Origin: Campylobacter gracilis
GTDB taxonomy: Bacteria > Campylobacterota > Campylobacteria > Campylobacterales > Campylobacteraceae
NCBI RefSeq assembly: GCF_018374135.1
Contig: NZ_JAHAFS010000021.1
Coordinates: 1 to 18,332 of the forward strand
Reading direction: 5' to 3'
DNA: 18,332 nucleotides
Both the position numbers and the translations under genes were made by a program. Shown here piece after piece: positions 7,377 through 13,952 of this stretch (positions are counted from its first letter, which is position 1; each line of letters starts with the position of its first letter). The notes beneath the pieces were generated by a model, which ran no database searches, was not told where the DNA came from, and saw nothing but the letters and a program-made list of their open reading frames with translations.

Positions 7377-7967
7377 ATGAAATTTTTTATCTCGTCTCTG
7401 TTTTTGGCTCTGTCGCTGCTCGGCTGCGCGGGCAAAAACTCGCTCGCAACCGATAAAACCTACGTTCTTTCGGACGAGCTTAGGGGTACGAAATACGCTC
7501 TTTACGGCGGAAATCTCTACGAAAACGGCACGATTTTGGGCCCTTACGAAACGCGAGGCGATGCGAAGCTTGCGATTTTAGGCGGTAGCGGCGCAAATTT
7601 AGACAAAAATGCAAAGCTCATAAAACTATATTTTTTCGAGCGCAGATACGGTGCGATCTACGCCGCAAGCCACGAAAACGGGGTCTGCGCCGAGTACAAT
7701 AAGGGAAATTTCGTAGATTTTCAAATTTTATTTAATATTTTTCAAAGCAAAGAGTGGTTTAATTATAGCGGCGGCATTTCTCCGGGCGGCGAGAGGCTAA
7801 AAGAGCTGAGTTCGGCGCGTATGGCGAAATTTAACGGCGAAAAGCTCGGCGCAGCAGATGAAAAGACGAGGCGCGAGTATCAAAAGGCTCGCCGTGAGGC
7901 GATTTTGTATTTTCAGCTTAATGCAAACGACATGCGCGAGCTGATTTTTAAAAAATTATGCGAATAA
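7377..7967 (+). CDS. Putative lipoprotein of unknown function
   Basis: A 196-aa protein starting at ATG 7377, preceded by AAAGGA at 7362-7367. The N-terminus MKFFISSLFLALSLLGCAGK is a clear type II signal peptide, with lipobox LLGC and lipidated Cys17 followed by Ala-Gly-Lys, so it should be a membrane-anchored periplasmic lipoprotein. A reading from 7290 would add 29 residues encoded by the AAATTT-rich spacer and would bury the lipobox; I reject it. The mature part has Tyr/Gly-rich short repeats (KYALYGGNLYENG, LGPYETRGDAKLAI, RYGAIYAASHENG) and a charged helical C-terminus. I recognise no enzyme motif. It lies 16 nt before purH and is probably co-transcribed with it. C. jejuni, as I recall, has a lipoprotein gene near purH, but equivalence is not established. 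Confidence 0.8.
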   Translation: MKFFISSLFLALSLLGCAGKNSLATDKTYVLSDELRGTKYALYGGNLYENGTILGPYETRGDAKLAILGGSGANLDKNAKLIKLYFFERRYGAIYAASHENGVCAEYNKGNFVDFQILFNIFQSKEWFNYSGGISPGGERLKELSSARMAKFNGEKLGAADEKTRREYQKARREAILYFQLNANDMRELIFKKLCE

Positions 7968-7983
7968 ATTAAAAGGAGAAAAG

Positions 7984-9522
7984 ATGAGAGCGTTAATCAG
8001 CGTCAGCGATAAGAAGGGCGTCGTAGAGTTCGCCAAAGGGCTGCAGAGGCTCGGATTTGAAATTTTAAGCACGGGCGGCACGCATAAACTGCTTTTGCAA
8101 AATGGCGTGAAAGCAGCGGAAGTGAGCCATTACACGGGCTCGCCCGAGATGTTTGAGGGGCGGGTTAAGACCCTGCATCCAAAGATCCACGGCGGAATTT
8201 TATATAAGCGAAGCGACGCAAATCACGTAAGCCAAGCCGCACAGCACGGCATCGGCGGCATCGATCTAGTATGCGTGAACCTTTATCCTTTTAAAGCTAC
8301 CGTAGCCCGTACCGACGATTTTTCAGAGATCATCGAAAATATCGACATCGGCGGACCTGCGATGGTTCGAAGCGCGGCTAAGAATTTCGCGAGCGTCTAT
8401 GTCGTTACTAACCCGCTTGATTACGACGCGGTTTTGCAAAATTTAAGCGGCGCGGACGAGAGCGAGAAGCTGAAATTTAGGCAAAATTTAATGATAAAAG
8501 CTTTTGATCATACCGCAGCCTATGACGCAATGATCGCAAACTATATGAACGAGCGCTTTAACGGCGGCTTCGGCGCGAAAAAATTTATTACGGGCAGCAA
8601 GGTATTCGACACCCGCTACGGCGAAAATCCGCACCAAAAGGGCGCGCTGTACGAGTTCGAGGATTTTTTTAGCAACCATTTTAAGAGCCTAAAGGGCGAG
8701 GCGAGCTTTAATAATATGACCGATATGCACGGCGCGCTGATGCTCGCTAGTAGCTTTGGGGAGGCGCCTGCGGTAGCGATCTGCAAGCACGCCAATCCAT
8801 GCGGCTTTGCCGTGAAATCTAGCCTGCTTGAAAGCTACGTAGAGGCGCTAAAATGCGACCCGGTCTCGGCATACGGCGGCGTCGTGGCGATAAACGGCGT
8901 TTTGGACGAGGAGCTAGCGAATAAAATCAACGAAATTTTTGTCGAGGTTATCCTCGCCGCTCGCGTTACGCCCGCGGCGCTTGCGGTATTTGAAAAGAAA
9001 AAGCGCATCAAAATTTTCGAGCAGGGCGGGGAGTTTTTGATTCGCGAAAACGACAAGTATGATTTTAAATTTATTGACGGCGGCTTCGTATATCAGCAGC
9101 GCGACTACGTGGGCGCGGACGAGGTCGCAAACGCCCGCTGCGTCACCAAGCGCGCGGCTAGCGAGAGTGAACTGGATGACCTAAAAATAGCGTGGCAGAT
9201 CGCCGCTCTTACGAAGAGCAACTGCGTGGTTTACGTCAAAAATCGCGCGATGGTCGCGATCGGCATGGGTATGACGAGCCGCGTGGACGCCGCACGCGCG
9301 GCAGTGGCGAAGGCGCTCGACGTGGGCGTCGATCTGCGCGGCTGCGCGCTTGCAAGCGAGGCGTTTTTCCCGTTTAAAGACAGCATCGAGATCGCCCATG
9401 CTGCGGGCGTCGCGGCGGTAGTGCAGCCAGGCGGCAGCATCCGCGATAACGAGGTGATCGCAAGCGCCGATGAGTTTGGCATGGCGATGTATTTTACCGG
9501 CGTGCGCCACTTTTTGCACTAA
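7984..9522 (+). CDS. purH: Bifunctional AICAR transformylase / IMP cyclohydrolase PurH
   Basis: Catalyses the last two steps of IMP synthesis: formylation of AICAR by 10-formyltetrahydrofolate, then ring closure to IMP. At 512 aa it is of normal length. The N-terminal MGS-like cyclohydrolase domain is clear (ALISVSDKKG, ILSTGGTHKLL, GRVKTLHPKIHGGILYKR, IDLVCVNLYPF, IENIDIGGPAMVRSAAKN). The transformylase domain shows RYGENPHQKGALYE, AICKHANPCGFAV with the catalytic Lys-His pair, DPVSAYGGVVAING and SEAFFPFKDSIEIA, and it ends FTGVRHFLH, matching the canonical C-terminus. The start is ATG at 7984 after a strong AAGGAG. It is the last gene of the purine cluster; about 1.4 kb without genes follows. 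Confidence 0.98.
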   Translation: MRALISVSDKKGVVEFAKGLQRLGFEILSTGGTHKLLLQNGVKAAEVSHYTGSPEMFEGRVKTLHPKIHGGILYKRSDANHVSQAAQHGIGGIDLVCVNLYPFKATVARTDDFSEIIENIDIGGPAMVRSAAKNFASVYVVTNPLDYDAVLQNLSGADESEKLKFRQNLMIKAFDHTAAYDAMIANYMNERFNGGFGAKKFITGSKVFDTRYGENPHQKGALYEFEDFFSNHFKSLKGEASFNNMTDMHGALMLASSFGEAPAVAICKHANPCGFAVKSSLLESYVEALKCDPVSAYGGVVAINGVLDEELANKINEIFVEVILAARVTPAALAVFEKKKRIKIFEQGGEFLIRENDKYDFKFIDGGFVYQQRDYVGADEVANARCVTKRAASESELDDLKIAWQIAALTKSNCVVYVKNRAMVAIGMGMTSRVDAARAAVAKALDVGVDLRGCALASEAFFPFKDSIEIAHAAGVAAVVQPGGSIRDNEVIASADEFGMAMYFTGVRHFLH

Positions 9523-9600
9523 AATTTGCTTGCCTGCGGCGCGGGCGGATTTATTGTGATAGCTTCGTAACTTTTTATGCCGTTGCGAATCTTGAAAACC

Positions 9601-9770
9601 GCGCCGGAGCGGATCTCGTTGCTCGCTGCGTAGCGGGCGCGGAGCGGATCTAATACACGGTGCTTTGTTGTGTGCCAATGCGGTGCGGATCCGGCTGCCT
9701 CCGCTACAAAGCCGTGCGCGATGTAAATTTGGCTGCGCTCCGCTACGCGGTGGAGGCAGTGCGAATCCGA
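9601..9770. repeat. GC-rich degenerate direct and inverted repeats
   Basis: GGAGCGGATCT occurs at 9606-9616 and 9641-9651 (35 nt apart), with a related GCGGATCC at 9685. GGCTGC-CTCCGCTAC (9693-9707) recurs as GGCTGCGCTCCGCTAC (9731-9746), about 38 nt later with a 1-nt insertion. The segment about 9685-9703 is also an imperfect inverted copy of about 9750-9768 (GGAGGCAG and ATCCG matching). I see no credible coding frame. Unlike the sequence to its right, 9528-9852 has only one RAATTY site (9725). Confidence 0.55.
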
Positions 9771-9852
9771 CTGTTCGCGCTTCATTATACTACTATGCGG
9801 CGCGGGTTTTTGGCTATGCGACATACTGCTTTGTGTAGGTGCGGCGTAATCT

Positions 9853-10904
9853 AAATTTAAATCATCCGCCGCCCCTGAATGGTCGCGAAATTTTATCTAG
9901 CGGTCGCGGCGCGTAAATTTTAAATTTAATCGCGCACGCAGCGGATGGGTTCGCGCCTCGTCGCCGTACAACGACGCACAAATTTTATCTCGCGGCGCGA
10001 AAATTTCATGGCGCCTATTTTGCGTTGAAATTTCAGCGCCGTTTCGCAGCAGATACGGAGCGGAGTATAAATTTTTAAGGCGGCGCCTCGTCGCGGTCGG
10101 CGCGCTCGTAGATAAATTTTAATCGCGCGACAAGCGGATGGACACCCCGTGCCGCAACCTAAGCGGTGCGTAGATAAAATTTTAAATGCGGCAAAGCAGC
10201 GGGCGCAGTGCAAAGCTTCCGTTCCGCGAGCAATCCGTGCCCTCGCAAAATGGCGCCTGCGGTAGAATTCGGCCGCGTCGTAAAACTCGCAAAGGCGCTA
10301 AATCAGGCTCAGATTGCGGTCGCGCGGCGGTAAAATTTTGATCCCCACGACGGTAGCAAAATCTAGCCGCGAGGCGCGACAATAAAATTTCGCGCCGCAA
10401 TAGGGCGTATCGAAATCTCTAAAATCCCCACGTAAGCCGCGACAAATGGATAAATTTCACGTGAGCCGTAGCGCAGGCGAATGGACGGCGCAAGGGTCTC
10501 GCTCGTAAAAGGGACAAATTTCATCGTAGCGCAGGGGCGATGAAATTCTAACCCTGCAGCGGTAGCAAAATTTTAATTTTTGCCGCGGCGATCAAATCCA
10601 ACCGCTTGCCGCGCTAGCGAAATCCGCCCCCCCCGCTGAAGCGGTAAAATTTCAGCCCTCGTTATAGCATAGAATTTTAACCGCTTGCGAGGAGGTAAAA
10701 TTCCGATGCTGCAGCGCGCCGCGAGGATAAGATAAAATTTTGATCTTGCGCCGCCGCAACGATAAAATTCTAATTCTGCGGCGACGGCGAGCCGAAAGCC
10801 CCGATCCTGCGGCGATAAAATTTAGGTACCGATCCGCCGTAAGCGATAAAATTTCTCTCTTTCACTCTCGCTTCATTTAGAGATTGTAAAATTGCGCAAA
10901 ATTC
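9853..10904. repeat. Long intergenic RAATTY array with GC-rich spacers
   Basis: Twenty-five RAATTY hexamers occur in about 1.05 kb, starting at 9853, 9888, 9915, 9922, 9980, 10001, 10028, 10069, 10114, 10177, 10265, 10333, 10385, 10452, 10516, 10543, 10568, 10647, 10672, 10698, 10735, 10765, 10818, 10849 and 10899. A recurring context is GATAAAATT or GGTAAAATT flanked by GC-rich sequence. One longer unit is repeated: AAATTTAATCGCGC...GCGGATGG (9922-9948) and AAATTTTAATCGCGC...GCGGATGG (10114-10141). A C8 homopolymer lies at 10627-10634. Minus-strand open frames here are Arg/Cys-rich and lack initiation signals. The final about 30 nt hold the msrAB leader, with TAAAAT at 10887-10892 as a weak candidate -10. 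Confidence 0.75.
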
Positions 10905-10921
10905 AAAACGAAAGGATCAAA

Positions 10922-11998
10922 ATGAAAATTTCTAAAGTTTTAATCTGCCTCTTTGCTTTGGCGGCGGGTTATTTAGTCGCGCTCAATGCCGCAGGCGGCG
11001 GCAGCAGCGCCGGTGCGGCGGACGCAAATTTTAGAGTTAAAGGAGGCGGCGTGAACGCAAACGTAAAAGAAATTTATCTAGCAGGCGGCTGCTTCTGGGG
11101 CATGGAGGCGTATTACAAACAGCTCGACGGCATAGTCGCGACGCAGGTGGGCTACGCCAACGGCAAGAGCGATAAAGCAAGCTACGAAGGCTTACATAGC
11201 AGCGATCATGCCGAGACGCTACACTTAAAATACGACGCAAATATCATCAGCGAACCTGAAATTTTGGCGCATTATTTCCGCATCATCGATCCGTTCTCGA
11301 TCGACAAGCAGGGTAACGACCGCGGTCGCCAATACCGCACGGGCATCTACTACACCGATGAGGCGACCGGCGAGACGGCGCGTAAATTCGTAGCGTTTAA
11401 ACAGAGCAAATACGACGAAAAAATCGCAGTCGAGGTTATGCCGCTTAAAAACTACGTCAAGGCGGAGGATTATCATCAAGACTATCTAGATAAAAACCCG
11501 GGCGGCTACTGCCACATCGATCTGCGCCTCGCTAAAAAGCCGCTTTACGACGACAAAGCCTTCAAAGCGCAGAGCAAAGAGGAGCTTAAAAGAACTCTGA
11601 GCGACCTGCAATACAGCGTCACGCAGGAAAAAGATACCGAGCGACCGTTTTCGAGCGAATACGACAAGCACTATAAAAAGGGCATCTATGTCGACATCGT
11701 GTCGAAAAAACCGCTCTTTTCCTCTACCGATAAATACAACTCCGGCACCGGCTGGCCGAGCTTTTCAAAGCCGATAACGACCGATGCGATCGCGTATGAG
11801 AGGGACGACAGCCACGGTATGCAGCGCGTCGAGGTCTCCAGCCGCGTAGGAGGCAGCCATTTAGGACACGTCTTTGAGGACGGACCGAGAGATAAGGGCG
11901 GTATGAGATACTGCATCAACGGCGCTAGCTTGGAATTTATACCGCTTGAGGAGATGGACGCGCGCGGCTACGGCGAGTATAAAATTTACGTAGAGTAA
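10922..11998 (+). CDS. msrAB: Exported peptide-methionine sulfoxide reductase MsrA-MsrB fusion
   Basis: Repairs oxidised methionine: MsrA reduces the S-sulfoxide and MsrB the R-sulfoxide. The protein has 358 aa from ATG 10922, 5 nt after AAAGGA (10911-10916). Residues 6-23 are hydrophobic (VLICLFALAAGYLVALNA), a signal peptide or anchor, and a Gly/Ala/Ser-rich linker follows, so it should act in the periplasm. The MsrA domain is at about 49-205, with GGCFWGME (nucleophile Cys57) and NPGGYCHIDL with likely resolving Cys197. The MsrB domain is at about 235-355, with SGTGWPSF, GSHLGHVFEDGP and RYCINGASLEF (nucleophile Cys331). The MsrB half lacks the CxxC zinc ligands, and Cys331 is its only Cys, so it may be regenerated through the MsrA Cys or a partner thioredoxin-like protein. 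C. jejuni, as I recall, has separate msrA and msrB genes. Probably monocistronic. Confidence 0.95.
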   Translation: MKISKVLICLFALAAGYLVALNAAGGGSSAGAADANFRVKGGGVNANVKEIYLAGGCFWGMEAYYKQLDGIVATQVGYANGKSDKASYEGLHSSDHAETLHLKYDANIISEPEILAHYFRIIDPFSIDKQGNDRGRQYRTGIYYTDEATGETARKFVAFKQSKYDEKIAVEVMPLKNYVKAEDYHQDYLDKNPGGYCHIDLRLAKKPLYDDKAFKAQSKEELKRTLSDLQYSVTQEKDTERPFSSEYDKHYKKGIYVDIVSKKPLFSSTDKYNSGTGWPSFSKPITTDAIAYERDDSHGMQRVEVSSRVGGSHLGHVFEDGPRDKGGMRYCINGASLEFIPLEEMDARGYGEYKIYVE

Positions 11999-12181
11999 CG
12001 CGGGCTAGGGCTTTGGCTCGGCGATCGGTTCGGCGGTCAGTCGTTTTGTAACTCGGGGGCGCGCTCCTCTAGTTTGCGGCTACTGCTTTTGGCGGTCGGT
12101 TGGCAGAACGATCGACTACGAATGTTGCGGCGATCAGGGCGCTAAATTTACACCTTGACGCTGCGATGGTGAGCCCGTAGC

Positions 12182-12211
12182 GGCGTGATCTTTAGGATCG
12201 TGCCATTTTTT
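12182..12211 (+). terminator. Rho-independent terminator downstream of msrAB
   Basis: GGCGTGATC (12182-12190) pairs with GATCGTGCC (12196-12204) across the loop TTTAG, giving a 9-bp stem with two G-U wobbles. ATTTTTT follows at 12205-12211. It lies about 180 nt after the msrAB stop and before the convergent minus-strand gene. No other intrinsic terminator is visible in the 247-nt gap. Confidence 0.65.
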
Positions 12212-12245
12212 ATCTGCTCTTTTAAATTTAAGTCGTGGCGCCGCT

Positions 12246-12737
12246 TTACCGCTTTGCTTCATCAAACAGATACTTTCTCATCATCTCATTAACTTCCGAT
12301 ATAAGCTTTACGGTACCTTCATAATAATGAGGATGATACCCTGCTTCCTCGTACGTTAATAGTCCTTTTTCTTCCATATACGATTCGTATTGTATATATT
12401 CGCTTATGTCGTCACCGAGCGTAGATGCCGCCTTTTCTAGAATTTTGTCAAATTCATCGCCCTCAAAAACATAGCCGTGTTCTGCTCGATATTGTGCTGT
12501 ATCTTTTCTAAGTTCTTCCAGGTCCTTCCGTGAATATATATTTTCATAAAAGAGCACTTCACAATTTGAAGGATTATGTTTTTGATATATTTCGTTAAAC
12601 TTTTTTACCGCCGCCGCCCTTAATTCAAAAAGTATCTCTGTCTTTTTTAACTTACTTTTTTCTCGTTCGACTATCCTTAAATTATATAAAGCACATATAT
12701 TTACTAGAACGGATATAATTAACAAGAGGTCTTTCAA
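12246..12737 (-). CDS. Hypothetical single-TM protein
   Basis: I do not recognise this protein. From the TTG at 12737 it has 163 aa. Residues 2-20 (KDLLLIISVLVNICALYNL) form one membrane segment, followed by a basic, probably coiled-coil region (IVEREKSKLKKTEI) and a soluble acidic C-terminal domain rich in Glu and Tyr. No ATG is near the 5' end. A strong AAAGGAG lies at 12755-12749 on this strand, 11 nt before TTG 12737 and 5 nt before an in-frame ATA (12743-12741), a possible decayed ATG. A longer reading from TTG 12806 has 186 aa but puts the Shine-Dalgarno inside the gene. It follows the Cys-rich secreted-protein gene on the same strand and is probably co-transcribed. Composition is AT-richer than the flanking housekeeping genes, suggesting acquired DNA. 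Confidence 0.6.
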   Translation of the reverse strand: MKDLLLIISVLVNICALYNLRIVEREKSKLKKTEILFELRAAAVKKFNEIYQKHNPSNCEVLFYENIYSRKDLEELRKDTAQYRAEHGYVFEGDEFDKILEKAASTLGDDISEYIQYESYMEEKGLLTYEEAGYHPHYYEGTVKLISEVNEMMRKYLFDEAKR

Positions 12738-12821
12738 CTCTATTGTTTCTCCTTTTGTATAAATTTCGCTAACGGCGGCGTCTTGTGGGCTATTTAAATA
12801 TAGCAAAAGCTAGCCGTTTGC

Positions 12822-13445
12822 CTATTGAAATTCTAATTTCGTAGGATTGCACTCTTTGTCGGCTTTGCAATCTTGCAATTTTTTGATGATTTTATTGAAA
12901 TGTTCTTTATCATACGCTAGATCTCGCGTCATTGTCATATATTTTATTACCTCGTTTATATCTAAAGAGTAATAAAAATGGGTTATTGCACAGAGCAAAC
13001 AAGAATCCCCTATCTTACCTACCTCGCAAGCTCTTATTAATCGCTTTAATCCAGTTTCGATCTTATTTGTTTTAACTAAAATTTCTCCGGACAAGCTGCA
13101 TGCTAATAAATTTTCAATTTGATCTTTTTCAAAGCAACGCTTATCCGCGATACTTAATAAGCTCTGACAAGCGCTATATCTCCCATCGCCGAAACCGCAC
13201 TCCTTTATAAGTCGCGAAATTTCTAGTGAATAAATTTTGTCACAATCATCGTAAATATGGGAAGTAACACAGCGACCGACCGCATTCGCATATTCTCTCG
13301 CGGATAGCTTCAAAAACCCGTCGCTTAAAATTTTAATTCCCGCAGAATTTTGCCCTTGCGCCTCGCTCGGCTCCGTATCTTGCATCGCAAAAGCAGCCCC
13401 GCTAAAACCGAGCCACAGTGTAAACGCCAAAAAGACTTTTTTCAT
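12822..13445 (-). CDS. Secreted Cys-rich protein, possibly Sel1/Hcp-like
   Basis: A 207-aa protein starting at ATG 13445, just after GGGAGAT; an in-frame ATG at 13463 is less likely because it would extend the signal peptide with charged residues. MKKVFLAFTLWLGFSGAAFA is a classic Sec signal peptide with an AFA cleavage motif, so the product should be periplasmic or released. The mature part holds 11 Cys, many in pairs 9-13 residues apart (for example RC...DDC, EC...AC, RC...AC, ACEVGKIGDSC), within helical Leu/Ala/Tyr-rich segments. This recalls the disulphide-bridged helical repeats of Helicobacter cysteine-rich (Sel1-like) proteins, but the repeat consensus is too weak to call. Function is unknown. 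Codon composition is AT-richer than its neighbours. Confidence 0.7.
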   Translation of the reverse strand: MKKVFLAFTLWLGFSGAAFAMQDTEPSEAQGQNSAGIKILSDGFLKLSAREYANAVGRCVTSHIYDDCDKIYSLEISRLIKECGFGDGRYSACQSLLSIADKRCFEKDQIENLLACSLSGEILVKTNKIETGLKRLIRACEVGKIGDSCLLCAITHFYYSLDINEVIKYMTMTRDLAYDKEHFNKIIKKLQDCKADKECNPTKLEFQ

Positions 13446-13463
13446 TTTATCTCCCTCGTTCAT

Positions 13464-13797
13464 TTTATTGCTTGCTTATGATACCTAAAAAGCGATAAAT
13501 TTTATTTATTTTGCGTGGTGTGAGATAGTAAAATTTTTAGGATATTTTAAATTTGACTTGCGGAATTTTAAGTAAGCTAAATTTTAAATTCTAAGATGCA
13601 AGCAGAATCCTTAAGTAAGTTAAATTTCAGCGCGATACACGATAAATTTGAGCAGGCTAAAATTCTTGCACGTTGGAATTTAAACGAAAAACTGGATGTC
13701 GCGATAAGGCAAACGCAAAAATGCGAAAAATGCGAAGCAAAATTTATCGCATGTCGAAATTTAAATCGCCTTTTGGTTAAATTTAAGCTAAAAACGC
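13464..13797. repeat. Intergenic RAATTY array upstream of tRNA-Arg
   Basis: Thirteen RAATTY hexamers start at 13497, 13531, 13549, 13563, 13579, 13586, 13622, 13644, 13660, 13676, 13740, 13757 and 13779. This gap is AT-richer than the other three. It should contain the minus-strand promoter of the Cys-rich protein gene; TATCAT on the minus strand at 13483-13478 is a weak candidate. A 68-codon plus-strand frame (13596-13802) lies wholly inside the array and runs into the tRNA promoter, so I do not call it a gene. Confidence 0.65.
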
Positions 13798-13803
13798 TAT
13801 AAT
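13798..13803 (+). promoter_or_regulatory. -10 box of tRNA-Arg promoter
   Basis: TATAAT in the context ACGC-TATAAT-CTCG lies 20 nt before the mature tRNA 5' end. The -35 region is AT-rich with no clear consensus (TTGGTT at 13773-13778, spacing 19), as is common for epsilonproteobacterial sigma70 promoters. Confidence 0.6.
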
Positions 13804-13823
13804 CTCGTTTTCTTTTATTTCGT

Positions 13824-13900
13824 GCGCTCGTAGCTCAGCTGGATAGAGCATTTGATTGCGGTTCAAAAGGTCGGGGATTCGAATTCCTCCGGGCGCACCA
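13824..13900 (+). tRNA. tRNA-Arg (anticodon GCG)
   Basis: The full cloverleaf is visible in 77 nt with encoded CCA. The acceptor stem is GCGCTCG with CGGGCGC (one U-G pair), followed by discriminator A. The D stem is GCTC/GAGC. The anticodon stem TTTGA/TCAAA encloses the loop TTGCGGT, so the anticodon is GCG, reading CGC. The T arm GGGGA-TTCGAAT-TCCTC closes with one wobble pair. Most bacteria read CGN with an ACG anticodon edited to inosine; here position 34 is already G. Confidence 0.95.
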
Positions 13901-13919
13901 TCTACAAATATTTTTTCGC

Positions 13920-13925
13920 TATAAT
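13920..13925 (+). promoter_or_regulatory. -10 box upstream of agmatine deiminase
   Basis: TATAAT in TTTTTTCGC-TATAAT-CCG, 27 nt before the start codon, with a T-run immediately upstream as in many Campylobacter promoters. It resembles the element before the tRNA-Arg 120 nt upstream (CGC-TATAAT-C in both). Confidence 0.6.
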
Positions 13926-13952
13926 CCGTGAAATTTTAATCTTGGAGCAAAA

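Noticed and set aside
9660..9854. 64-codon plus-strand frame after purH
   Set aside because: Cys/Arg/Ala-rich low-complexity translation reading through the degenerate repeats; no initiation signal.
9926..10400. Two overlapping minus-strand open frames of 72-95 codons
   Set aside because: Arg/Cys-rich translations with no motif, no ribosome site and full overlap with the repeat array; they look like chance openings in GC-rich DNA.
5419..10904. Possible CRISPR array, because of the 35-40-nt spacing of short repeats
   Set aside because: The repeated core is only 6-15 nt, spacing varies from about 7 to 88 nt, units are degenerate and no cas gene is present.
13596..13802. 68-codon plus-strand open frame with a CEKCEAKF motif
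   Set aside because: It lies entirely in a RAATTY-rich spacer, lacks a clear Shine-Dalgarno, its KF/NF residues come from AAATTT words, and its stop overlaps the tRNA-Arg -10 box.
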